A stretch of DNA of 20,421 nucleotides from a virus. The notes under the pieces are model-generated. The model made no database searches, was not told the DNA's origin, and worked only from the letters and a program-made list of their open reading frames with translations. Where the stretch lies: the IMG/VR virus record IMGVR_UViG_3300034418_000448, positions 1 to 20,421 of that record; one strand, given 5' to 3'. Of the stretch, positions 5,470-12,012 are shown piece after piece (the stretch's first letter is position 1; every line of letters begins with the position of its first letter). The position numbers were made by a program, and so were the translations under genes.

Positions 5470-5646
5470 ATGACGTTAAAGTTTGAACGCAAAGAAAATT
5501 GGGGTGAGATTAGGTTCTACCCAAAGTGTGAAAAATCCAGGTTTCTTGCGGATTTGTGTGGACGCAAGACATTCTATAGGTATCAGGTGCTTGACATTCG
5601 TGACAAGTTAGGATATGAAATAGAACTTACAAACACCACACTCTAA
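5470..5646 (+). CDS. Small protein of unknown function, 58 aa
   Basis: ATG at 5470, one base after the preceding TAA, with AAGGGG upstream inside the previous gene. The product is mixed alpha/beta and basic, with aromatic residues (FERKENWGEIRFYPKC), two cysteines (residues 20 and 30) and a C-terminal hydrophilic strand. No motif is recognised. The tight spacing shows it belongs to the early operon. Confidence 0.65.
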   Translation: MTLKFERKENWGEIRFYPKCEKSRFLADLCGRKTFYRYQVLDIRDKLGYEIELTNTTL

Positions 5647-5668
5647 CCAGTATGAGGAGACTAAAACC

Positions 5669-5902
5669 ATGTTTAAGACTGTATTCACTAAGAAAGTATC
5701 AGGTATCACACGCAACCATGTAGGTGTGGAAAATCTGCAAGCCAGACGCACTACCAATCGGTATGGACGCAAGGGTACTATGTTGAGCAAACGAGCAACC
5801 AAGTCACTACTTGCTGTATCGCGTGTCGATCAAGGCGGTACTGTAATCAATGGCAAAGAATACAAGGGTGGTCAATTCTGCCCACGCCAGAACATTGCGT
5901 AA
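5669..5902 (+). CDS. Small basic protein, 77 aa
   Basis: ATG at 5669 is preceded by GAGGAG at a good distance. The protein is strongly basic (many Lys and Arg in residues 7-50) with an RRTTNRYGRKGTMLSKRATK core. It has one Cys near the C-terminus and no hydrophobic core long enough for a membrane helix. The end of the gene overlaps the next ORF in another frame by about 50 bases. The charge suggests nucleic-acid or ribosome binding; function unknown. Confidence 0.65.
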   Translation: MFKTVFTKKVSGITRNHVGVENLQARRTTNRYGRKGTMLSKRATKSLLAVSRVDQGGTVINGKEYKGGQFCPRQNIA

Positions 5903-6065
5903 GATATCGCGCATCAATCCAGTAGCCAAGGCGCTTGCCTTGTCCAAACGCAGGGCAAGTGTTATACCTAATAAAAAAAGGTATGATAGGAAGAGGGATA
6001 AAAAAGATGTCGAAAAAGATCATCACCTATCGCAAACCAGTAAAGGTCAAGGCGATTACGAATAA
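5850..6065 (+). CDS. Possible ArfA-like ribosome rescue factor, 71 aa
   Basis: The frame runs from ATG 5850; TTG 5895 is an alternative start. The core, residues 22-50, reads RINPVAKALALSKRRASVIPNKKRYDRKR in pieces. ArfA family proteins rescue stalled ribosomes by recruiting release factor RF2, and have a similar arrangement of NP/DP..., R..V..., KK.Y.RK. Many phages carry comparable NPVAKAL...KK.Y.RK proteins. The ORF overlaps the previous gene by 53 bases and the next by 59, and no strong ribosome site is visible at 5850, so the true start is uncertain. The reading as ArfA-like is by motif only; a plain small basic phage protein is the alternative. Confidence 0.5.
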   Translation: MAKNTRVVNSAHARTLRKISRINPVAKALALSKRRASVIPNKKRYDRKRDKKDVEKDHHLSQTSKGQGDYE

Positions 6066-6141
6066 ACAGAGAAAGCCTGTGTCAGCATTGCGTAAGCAAC
6101 AGCGACAGGACAAACAGCAACGACAGAGAATGGGGTACTAG
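6007..6141 (+). CDS. Small Lys/Gln/Arg-rich protein, 44 aa
   Basis: ATG at 6007 follows AAGAGGG by about nine bases. The product starts MSKKIITYRKPVKVKAIT and ends in a Gln/Arg/Lys-rich run (residues 28-42), so it is extremely basic and probably disordered or helical. It overlaps the 71-residue ORF by 59 bases in a different frame and is followed after three bases by the next gene. Function unknown; a nucleic-acid-binding peptide is likely from charge. Confidence 0.55.
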   Translation: MSKKIITYRKPVKVKAITNKQRKPVSALRKQQRQDKQQRQRMGY

Positions 6142-6144
6142 ACC

Positions 6145-6510
6145 ATGAACAAAGCAACAGCAAAAGCACTACGTGAAAAACTGAACGCAATCTTTGCGGA
6201 GCATGGCATTGATGGCTATGAGATACACGCAGGGAATGCATCATTTGATGACACACAAGTTACCTTCAAGGTAGAGGTACGTGAGCAGGGGGCTGGGTCA
6301 GTAGAAGAACGCGACTTAGAAACTTTTGCCAACATCATTGGGCTTGACACAACCAAGATTGCCAACCAGCAAGGCAAGACTTTCACGTTGGTTGGGTACA
6401 AGACACGTGCCAGAAAGAACCCATGGATTGTGCAAGACATGAGCAGTGGCACAAAGTATGTCATCAATGACATGACAGCCAAGCGTTGGTTTGCAAAGGA
6501 TATTGCATAA
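6145..6510 (+). CDS. Conserved-looking early phage protein, 121 aa
   Basis: ATG at 6145, three bases after the previous stop. The N-terminal half is mixed helix and strand (ALREKLNAIFAEHGI, then TFKVEVREQGAGSVEERD). The C-terminal half contains KTFTLVGYKTRARKNPWIVQDMSSGTKYVI with a basic loop, a pattern I have met in marine phage proteins of unknown role (GKTFTLVGYK.R..K.P....). No catalytic residues are evident. Its stop shares one base with the next start (TAATG). Function unknown. Confidence 0.72.
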   Translation: MNKATAKALREKLNAIFAEHGIDGYEIHAGNASFDDTQVTFKVEVREQGAGSVEERDLETFANIIGLDTTKIANQQGKTFTLVGYKTRARKNPWIVQDMSSGTKYVINDMTAKRWFAKDIA

Positions 6511-6686
6511 TGCGACAGCAAGATTTCAAAAACATGAAACGGTATCCCAATGGGGATATCGTTGATCTGTACAACGTCCATCATCTATTGACAGACAAAC
6601 AGAAAGACAGTCTATCTGACGATGATTGGTCAAGAGTGATTGAATATGAACTTGAGTTGGAGGCAATGCGCTATGAATGTGCTTAG
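6510..6686 (+). CDS. Small acidic protein, 58 aa
   Basis: ATG at 6510 overlaps the previous TAA (TAATG). The product is acidic and helical (LTDKQKDSLSDDDWSRVIEYELELEAM) with no recognised family. Its last 14 bases overlap the start of the methyltransferase gene, so the two are probably translationally coupled. A role with the methyltransferase is possible from position alone. Confidence 0.65.
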   Translation: MRQQDFKNMKRYPNGDIVDLYNVHHLLTDKQKDSLSDDDWSRVIEYELELEAMRYECA

Positions 6687-7602
6687 TTTATTTGACGGTA
6701 TGTCCTGTGGACAGATTGCACTACAGAAATCTGGATTTCAGGTTGACAAATATTTCGCGGCAGAAATAGATAAATACGCTATCAAAGTGGCAAAGGCTAA
6801 CTATCCTGACATGGTACATCTAGGTGATGTGCGTGATGTGTCAGCCAATGACCTGCCACAAATTGACCTATTGATTGGTGGCAGTCCATGCCAAGGGTTC
6901 TCATTTGCTGGCAAGCAATTGAACTTTGATGATCCACGCAGTAAATTATTCTGGGAATTTGTGCGCTTACTCAAAGAGTGCAAGCCCAAATATTTCTTGC
7001 TTGAGAATGTCAAGATGAAACAGCAGTCGATGGATGTCATCACTGAGGCATTAGGTGTCGAACCAATCTTTATCAACAGTAGCCTAGTGTCTGCACAAAA
7101 TCGGCAACGCTATTACTGGACAAACATTCCGATGGATGGATTGCCAGATGATAAGGGCATCAAACTGCGTGACATTCTTGAGGATGGTTTTGTGGATCGT
7201 GACAAGTCACATTGCTTGGACGCAAACTATTTCAAGGGTGGCAATCTCAAGTCATACTTTGAGAAACATCGTAGGCAACTTGTGTTCAGCAAGGATGGCT
7301 TGTGCCATGTCGGTGATGCAGATATCAGTGGCAATCAGACAGTCAAGCGAGTGTATCATCCTGATGGTAAAGCACCCTGCCTGACAACAATGGGTGGAGG
7401 ACATCGTGAACCCAAGACACTAACAAGTGATACCACATGGCGCAAACTTACTCCACTTGAATGCGAGAGATTGCAAACTGTACCAGAAGGTTACACCAAT
7501 CATGTCAGCAATACCCAACGCTACAAAATGCTTGGCAACGGCTGGACAGTTGATGTAATATCACATATCTTTAATGGAATGAAGGAGACAATCACATGCT
7601 AA
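6673..7602 (+). CDS. DNA (cytosine-5) methyltransferase, 309 aa
   Basis: Transfers a methyl group from S-adenosylmethionine to C5 of cytosine in DNA. The start is ATG 6673, since motif I (LFDGMSCGQIAL) follows at once. The conserved blocks appear in order: motif IV GGSPCQGFSFAGK with catalytic C73, motif VI LLENVKM (E111), motif VIII QNRQRYYW (Q142, R144, R146), a variable target-recognition region about residues 155-255 that contains an RVYHPDGKAPCLTTMGGGHREPK-like block, then the C-terminal LTPLECERLQTVPEGYT and MLGNGWTVDV (motifs IX-X). All catalytic residues are present, so it should be active. No restriction enzyme partner is adjacent, so it is probably an orphan methylase that protects phage DNA from host restriction or marks it. 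Confidence 0.95.
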   Translation: MNVLSLFDGMSCGQIALQKSGFQVDKYFAAEIDKYAIKVAKANYPDMVHLGDVRDVSANDLPQIDLLIGGSPCQGFSFAGKQLNFDDPRSKLFWEFVRLLKECKPKYFLLENVKMKQQSMDVITEALGVEPIFINSSLVSAQNRQRYYWTNIPMDGLPDDKGIKLRDILEDGFVDRDKSHCLDANYFKGGNLKSYFEKHRRQLVFSKDGLCHVGDADISGNQTVKRVYHPDGKAPCLTTMGGGHREPKTLTSDTTWRKLTPLECERLQTVPEGYTNHVSNTQRYKMLGNGWTVDVISHIFNGMKETITC

Positions 7603-7925
7603 CACTTAACACAACACACTATGACGCACCGAAGGAACATCTCGCTGAATCACTTGGCTTGTTACCTCATTGGGTTGTTGAATACAACCTGCTAGGTGAG
7701 ACAGACCTTGTTCAGTACATGACAGAACGCTATGGCTTTGGGGAGTTGTATCGTTTCGGCGGCGAAGTACAAGAGAATGGGTCATACAAAAGTAACTATG
7801 ATGAAGACGATGACCTAGAATATGTAGGCAAGATGGAGACAAAGGATGGTACAGTATACTTCTATCCCTATGCTATCACTGCCTTGCCTACTGATGACGG
7901 CTACTTTATTACAAGGATGGACTAA
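7596..7925 (+). CDS. Acidic protein of unknown function, 109 aa
   Basis: ATG at 7596 lies seven bases inside the end of the methyltransferase gene and has AAGGAG upstream. The product is acidic, with a DEDDDLE run (about residues 69-75) and several aromatic residues. The N-terminal half contains a helical segment (TDLVQYMTERYGFGELYRFGG), the C-terminal half beta-like (GTVYFYPYAITALP). No known family is recognised. Acidic early proteins often mimic DNA and inhibit host restriction or nucleases; the sequence is compatible with that but does not show it. Confidence 0.68.
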   Translation: MLTLNTTHYDAPKEHLAESLGLLPHWVVEYNLLGETDLVQYMTERYGFGELYRFGGEVQENGSYKSNYDEDDDLEYVGKMETKDGTVYFYPYAITALPTDDGYFITRMD

Positions 7926-7928
7926 CCT

Positions 7929-8069
7929 ATGCAAGAACTTATGAAAGAAGGACTGAAGAAACTTATGTTTGACCATGATTGGCTGGACACCAGCGTCATG
8001 GGCCTAACAGATGAGAACATTGACACTAACGATTATGAAGAGGAGATTAACTATGACACAGAAGATTGA
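7929..8069 (+). CDS. Very small acidic protein, 46 aa
   Basis: An ATG-started ORF (MQELMKEGLKKLMFDHDWLD...) ending in TGA at 8067-8069 and overlapping the start of the next gene by 17 bases. The N-terminus is an amphipathic helix and the C-terminus is very acidic (NDYEEEINYDTED). No strong ribosome site precedes it (only CTAACCT), so expression may depend on coupling to the previous gene, whose stop is four bases upstream. Function unknown. Confidence 0.5.
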   Translation: MQELMKEGLKKLMFDHDWLDTSVMGLTDENIDTNDYEEEINYDTED

Positions 8070-8595
8070 CCAATACTATGTCAAATCAAACAACGTAGTC
8101 TTTGAGGACGGTGAATGGTGGTATGTGAGTCCTGACACAACAGGATTCAAATATCGTGAACGACTCGAAAGTCATGCCCGAAAAAATCGGACGCGAATGT
8201 TTGTCAACGGTAAGTACATTCCCAAGTCACACCCACTCCATAAGCCAGGAAATTTCAAAAGTTTGGATGATGCGTGGTCACACAAAGAAATCAATAGTGT
8301 GCCACAGGGGTATGTATATGCCATCATCAATCCGGCTTGGCCTGAATGGGTAAAGATTGGTAGCGCTTCTATTGCAGAAGATAGACTCAATGGATACCAG
8401 ACATCCTCACCATTCCGCGACTACGAGATTGTCTGTACCTTTGAGACGAAAGACAAGCGCAAGGCTGAAACCCTGATGCACCGTACGTTAGAGCAGTATT
8501 CAGATGAACGGCGCAACGAATGGTTTAAGATAGACATTGACAAAGTAAAGGATATGTTCTATCACTATGACGATTCAGTAGTAAACAACCAGTAG
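8053..8595 (+). CDS. GIY-YIG superfamily protein of T5orf172/MUG113 type, 180 aa
   Basis: ATG at 8053 follows GAGGAG seven bases upstream. The C-terminal half (residues 85-160) shows the GIY-YIG-like order: GYVYAI (G86, Y87, Y89), then VKIGSA (K101, G103), R111 in EDRLNGYQTSSP, E139 and H143 in KAETLMHRTL, and EWFKI (E156). This matches the T5orf172/MUG113 branch of the GIY-YIG nuclease superfamily, whose members are found in phages and often next to methylases or DNA-binding domains. The N-terminal 80 residues (FEDGEWWYVSPDTTGFKY...) are probably a substrate or DNA-binding part. Likely role: DNA cleavage or nicking, host DNA degradation, or homing. Activity is inferred from motifs. Confidence 0.82.
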   Translation: MTQKIDQYYVKSNNVVFEDGEWWYVSPDTTGFKYRERLESHARKNRTRMFVNGKYIPKSHPLHKPGNFKSLDDAWSHKEINSVPQGYVYAIINPAWPEWVKIGSASIAEDRLNGYQTSSPFRDYEIVCTFETKDKRKAETLMHRTLEQYSDERRNEWFKIDIDKVKDMFYHYDDSVVNNQ

Positions 8596-8608
8596 AGGAG
8601 ACTTAACT

Positions 8609-9148
8609 ATGCCAAATTGGTGTGAGAACAGACTGACGATATGGCACAAGGATGCTGACGTACTTGATAACCTCATGGCGCAGGTTCGTGCAGACGAGAA
8701 CGGTGACTTGTTTAAGTACATCAAACCTATGCCAGACAATACTTTTCGCGGCGCACTTGGTAACGAGGAACGTGAAGAGTGTGAACGCAAAGGCATACCA
8801 AATTGGTATGACTGGTCGATTGATAATTGGGGAACTAAGTGGGATGCATGTCACATGGATTGGTCACATGGTGATGATAACAATGTAACATTCACCTTTG
8901 ACACTGCATGGTCGCCCCCCATTCCTATCTATGAAGCACTCATGGAGCAGGGCTTTGATGTCGAGGCATACTATGTCGAGTATGGTTGTGCCTTTGCTGG
9001 CGAGTGGCACTACTCAAGTGAAGATGAACAATACCTAGATGCATCCTTTAACATTGACGAAGAGCAAGTGTCGCCAGAATTAGATGAGGTATTTGATATC
9101 ACTCGACAACTTCAAGAGTGGGCAGAAGAAGCAAAGGAGTGTGCCTAA
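8609..9148 (+). CDS. Api92-like phage protein (DUF1281-type), 179 aa
   Basis: Starts MPNWCENRLTIWHKD, the hallmark N-terminus of Api92-like proteins (MPNWC.N.L.I), and contains WSIDNWGTKWDACHMDW and the TAWSPPIPIYEAL block, both typical of the family. The fold is described as ferredoxin-like; the biochemical function is unknown. A cluster of acidic and aromatic residues closes the protein (EEQVSPELDEVFDITRQLQEWAEEAKECA). The gene has a GAGGAG ribosome site and overlaps the next start by one base (TAATG). These proteins are common in phages and plasmids; a role in counter-defence or stress control has been speculated but is not shown here. Confidence 0.85.
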   Translation: MPNWCENRLTIWHKDADVLDNLMAQVRADENGDLFKYIKPMPDNTFRGALGNEEREECERKGIPNWYDWSIDNWGTKWDACHMDWSHGDDNNVTFTFDTAWSPPIPIYEALMEQGFDVEAYYVEYGCAFAGEWHYSSEDEQYLDASFNIDEEQVSPELDEVFDITRQLQEWAEEAKECA

Positions 9149-9663
9149 TGAATCGGTTTTTAATTGACCACCACCCTATCGCAATAGCCCAACAGTTATG
9201 CGATCAACACATTGTCAAGATGCCATTGGAAGAGGCGCAGATGTTATGCACTGCGCTGTGGCATCATGCACCAGAGTATGCAGAGGAACATGATCTATAC
9301 AGACCTGTACATCAAAATCATCCATGTACTCTGTGGGCTATGGAGAGTCGTGCAAACTACACATATGCGTTCAATCTATACTCAGCAATGCTCAAAGAAT
9401 ATACCTATCGCTACAGTAAGAAACATGGAGCAGGTAAACATTTCCTAGCACTAGCCAAGGGTAGAGACTTTGTTCCAGCACATGCTATCAATCATGTAAC
9501 AAAGCACCCTCAATGTTTTAGTGGAATGGATCACCTGAAGACAAAAGAACATTGGCCTATTACACCATATCGTAACTTTTACATTGCAGACAAATCTAAG
9601 TTTGCAAGGTACAACAATGGTCGGGATATGCCTGGCTGGATGAAAGGAGCAATCAATGTCTGA
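9148..9663 (+). CDS. Conserved phage protein with CDQHIVKM motif, 171 aa; possible DNA-repair lyase relative
   Basis: ATG 9148 overlaps the previous stop (TAATG). The signature DHHPIAIAQQLCDQHIVKMPLEEAQML near the N-terminus, NHPCTLWAMESRANYTYAFNLYSAM in the middle, and ITPYRNFYIADKSKFARYNNGRDMPGWM at the C-terminus define a family widespread in marine phages. It is His-, Tyr- and Trp-rich, which suggests metal or aromatic base contacts. I recall members sometimes being annotated as pyrimidine-dimer DNA glycosylase/lyase-like, with weak support; the C-terminal W-M-K... end is reminiscent of that family, but no proof is visible. UV repair would suit a phage of surface seawater. Confidence 0.75.
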   Translation: MNRFLIDHHPIAIAQQLCDQHIVKMPLEEAQMLCTALWHHAPEYAEEHDLYRPVHQNHPCTLWAMESRANYTYAFNLYSAMLKEYTYRYSKKHGAGKHFLALAKGRDFVPAHAINHVTKHPQCFSGMDHLKTKEHWPITPYRNFYIADKSKFARYNNGRDMPGWMKGAINV

Positions 9664-9835
9664 GTACAAACCTTTTATAGATAGGAAGCATCTTATGCAA
9701 CACGCATCTGTATTGATGGATGAGATTGATTTCCTAAGAGAGCAACTGCAACCCCACGATACTGGACACATACACACTGCAATCAGTGTGCTAGAAAGTC
9801 GTGTTGAGAAATTATTGGAGGACTTGAAAACATGA
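9656..9835 (+). CDS. Small helical protein, 59 aa
   Basis: ATG 9656 follows AAAGGAG by six bases and lies eight bases inside the end of the previous gene. The product is helical, with MQHASVLMDEIDFLREQL and ISVLESRVEKLLEDLK forming two likely amphipathic helices joined by a His/Pro/Gly loop, so a helical hairpin or coiled coil is likely. Its TGA stop overlaps the next ATG (ATGA). Function unknown. Confidence 0.68.
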   Translation: MSEYKPFIDRKHLMQHASVLMDEIDFLREQLQPHDTGHIHTAISVLESRVEKLLEDLKT

Positions 9836-10077
9836 GTAAAGAATTGAAAGCATGGGAAAAAGAACAGCAAAGACGTAAGCAGGAAATTGCAGTAGCGATT
9901 TCAGAGATGCGGCCTGAACAATGGAAGGCAGTAAATGATGCGTTCAAAGCATTGCTCGCATTTGATATTGACTTCTCTGAATGTTATGAAATATGTAGCG
10001 CAGATGTTCCAAGAGATTTGAAGAGGGCTATGGCTGCACTTCAGTATGAGTTTGACCTGAGTTATGACGATGCCTAG
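9832..10077 (+). CDS. Small helical protein, 81 aa
   Basis: ATG 9832 is coupled to the preceding stop by ATGA and has a TTGGAGG site upstream. The N-terminus is a charged helix (MSKELKAWEKEQQRRKQEIAVAISEM), followed by mixed helix with two Cys (residues 51 and 55, ECYEIC) and an acidic end. No known family is recognised. It belongs to the dense early operon. Confidence 0.66.
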   Translation: MSKELKAWEKEQQRRKQEIAVAISEMRPEQWKAVNDAFKALLAFDIDFSECYEICSADVPRDLKRAMAALQYEFDLSYDDA

Positions 10078-10252
10078 AAACTTAGAGGAGACACTTGTTG
10101 CTACATCTAAGGACGATCTATCCGAAAAGATCAGGTGGTATCTAAACAGATATCACCCCCTTGGATATGACACTAGAGTTATACGCATGACACATGATCC
10201 TAACACTGGTAGGTTCACTGCTGTTATGTCACGTTGGGATTCTTGCGATTAG
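10064..10252 (+). CDS. Small protein of unknown function, 62 aa
   Basis: The start is ATG 10064 or ATG 10070; both overlap the end of the previous gene by 8-14 bases. The product has a charged N-terminus and a compact C-terminal part (IRWYLNRYHPLGYDTRVIRMTHDPNTGRFTAVMSRWD) that looks like a short beta-alpha unit with several aromatic residues. It is followed after eleven bases by the membrane micropeptide gene. No family recognised. Confidence 0.62.
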   Translation: MTMPRNLEETLVATSKDDLSEKIRWYLNRYHPLGYDTRVIRMTHDPNTGRFTAVMSRWDSCD

Positions 10253-10263
10253 GAGAAAAATAC

Positions 10264-10320
10264 ATGGACATTATTATTGCAGTAATTGGTATGATTATTT
10301 TGTTGGCGTTTGGGCTATGA
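10264..10320 (+). CDS. 18-residue hydrophobic membrane micropeptide, coupled to integrase
   Basis: ATG at 10264, preceded by AGGAG at ideal distance, starts MDIIIAVIGMIILLAFGL and ends at TGA 10318-10320. Apart from Asp2 it is wholly hydrophobic and would make a single membrane helix. Its stop overlaps the ATG of the integrase gene (ATGA), so translation of the peptide would load ribosomes onto the integrase start, which lacks its own clear ribosome site. It may be a functional membrane peptide (for example a small toxin-like or host-envelope modulator) or a leader peptide controlling integrase translation. It is too short for most gene callers. Confidence 0.55.
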   Translation: MDIIIAVIGMIILLAFGL

Positions 10321-11249
10321 CTACTTTCAACGACATGGTAAGTGATTACTATTCTTCCTATGAATACAATGACTTGAGAGATGAAACTAAAGCAGATTAT
10401 AAATATCTAATCGGCCAGGTTTTAGATACAAAAGTTGAAGGAAGAATCTTTCGTAGCCTAGATGTCAAACAATTGACAACTAAGATGTGCAAACTTGCAT
10501 ACAACACATGGTGCGATAGAGGTATCCACTTCGCTAACAAGACAATGGCTATTGCGCGAGTCGTGTACAATCATGGCTTGCGTATGGAGATGGTCAACAA
10601 CAACCCATTCAATGCTGTTCGCAGGCGTAAGCCTAAGAGTCGAACCACCCTGTGGGATAAAGAACACATCGTCCAACTACTGGACACAGCATATAGCGAC
10701 TTTAACACACGCAACCTTGGGCTGATAGCACAGATGGCATATGAATGGTGTCAGCGTGTGGGTGACATGCGCCTACTCAAATGGTCTAGCATAGACTTTG
10801 AGCATAGGCGTGTGCATATCCTGCAATCCAAGCGTAGGGCAGAGGTTTATTTGCCTATCTCTGACGATCTTATGGATATGCTGGAACAGCAGCACGAAGA
10901 CTTCGGCTTTCAGGAGTACGTTGCCCCCCGTCCTTATCCTATTCAGGGTAAGTATGAACCCTATACTATATACAAAATGTCCAAGCATGGACGCACACTT
11001 ATTCGTAGCGCTGGGTTGCCTGACACTCTCCGACTGTCGGACTTACGGCGCACAGGTACTACAGAAATGGTCCAAGCAGGTGTTGGAATTGGACAGATAA
11101 TGTCGGTTACAGGACATGCTAACCCACAATCTGTAAAGCCTTACATAAAAAATACATTCGATGCTGCAAATTATGCATTGACAAAACGAACTGCGCATGG
11201 TAAAAGCACATTAGATGCCGCAAAAGATGAGGATACATACAATGTATAA
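10317..11249 (+). CDS. int: Tyrosine recombinase (phage integrase), 310 aa
   Basis: Catalyses site-specific strand exchange, usually between attP and a host attB. The start at ATG 10317 gives a normal N-terminal SAM-like core-binding domain (residues about 1-100, with HFANKTMAIARVVYNHGLRMEM) and a catalytic domain from about 112. Catalytic residues seen: R147 (WCQRVGD), K172 (LQSKRRAEVYLPI), R244 in LSDLRRTG, H267 in TGHANP, and the nucleophile Y276 in KPYIKNT. The first His of the usual HxLR box is replaced by Ser241. The gene sits directly ahead of the replication genes rather than at a genome end, and overlaps the primase start by eight bases. It implies temperate potential, or a role in resolving replication products. 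Confidence 0.93.
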   Translation: MTTFNDMVSDYYSSYEYNDLRDETKADYKYLIGQVLDTKVEGRIFRSLDVKQLTTKMCKLAYNTWCDRGIHFANKTMAIARVVYNHGLRMEMVNNNPFNAVRRRKPKSRTTLWDKEHIVQLLDTAYSDFNTRNLGLIAQMAYEWCQRVGDMRLLKWSSIDFEHRRVHILQSKRRAEVYLPISDDLMDMLEQQHEDFGFQEYVAPRPYPIQGKYEPYTIYKMSKHGRTLIRSAGLPDTLRLSDLRRTGTTEMVQAGVGIGQIMSVTGHANPQSVKPYIKNTFDAANYALTKRTAHGKSTLDAAKDEDTYNV

Positions 11250-12012
11250 TACATTAAATGATATAATAAATGAGACTACATTGTATATTGGTGAATCTAA
11301 GCGCATTAATTGTCCATCATGTAGAGGATATAAAACCTTTACAATTTCTAATATTGGTGGTAATGTAGTTTGGAATTGTTACAAGGCATCTTGTGGTATC
11401 AGTGGTGGCAAACGTGTTGGTATGACACCTAGTGATATCAGACAGATGAAAAAGAAACAGGAAGAAAAGGAAGTAGAATTTGTATTGCCACCATTTGTTG
11501 TGGCCCATCGTAATCAGAGACACCTAATTAAATGGTGTGCTGAGTGGGGTATTGACATTGATGAGTGTGGCTTGATGTATGATGTAAAGGAAGACCGTAT
11601 TGTATTTCCTGTCGTACATGACAACAAGATTGTTGACGCTACTGGTCGGGCGTTGACAAAGCGACTCCCTAAATGGCGAAGGTATGGGTCTTCTAGTCTC
11701 CCCTATACCTGTGGTCAAGGTGATGTCGCCGTGGTTGTTGAGGACTGTGTGAGTGCGTCTGTAGTTGGCAATGAGAAATTTGTCGGGGTCGCATTGCTGG
11801 GTACTACGCTGCTTGATGAACACAAGCAATATCTCACACGGTTCTCAACGGCTATCGTTGCTTTAGACCCTGACGCATTACCAAAGACTATCTCGATTGG
11901 TAAACAATTGCGTGGTTATGTGCCACAAGTAAAAGTGTTGCGCCTTGAACAAGACTTAAAGTATCGCAACCCGACAGACGTAGAAAAACTAAACAAACTA
12001 GGAGCAATATAA
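11242..12012 (+). CDS. DNA primase, T7 gp4 N-terminal type (zinc finger plus Toprim), 256 aa
   Basis: Makes RNA primers for lagging-strand synthesis. The start ATG 11242 has GAGGAT upstream and overlaps the integrase end by eight bases. A zinc-binding domain comes first, with ligands C24, C27, C46 and C51 (NCPSCRGYKTFTI, WNCYKASC). The Toprim domain follows, with VVVEDCVSAS (catalytic E167) and ALDPDA (D209, D211). The layout matches the primase half of T7 gene 4, but here the helicase is a separate gene that begins on the last base of this stop codon (TAATG). The protein therefore probably works as a complex with the downstream helicase. Confidence 0.9.
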   Translation: MYNTLNDIINETTLYIGESKRINCPSCRGYKTFTISNIGGNVVWNCYKASCGISGGKRVGMTPSDIRQMKKKQEEKEVEFVLPPFVVAHRNQRHLIKWCAEWGIDIDECGLMYDVKEDRIVFPVVHDNKIVDATGRALTKRLPKWRRYGSSSLPYTCGQGDVAVVVEDCVSASVVGNEKFVGVALLGTTLLDEHKQYLTRFSTAIVALDPDALPKTISIGKQLRGYVPQVKVLRLEQDLKYRNPTDVEKLNKLGAI

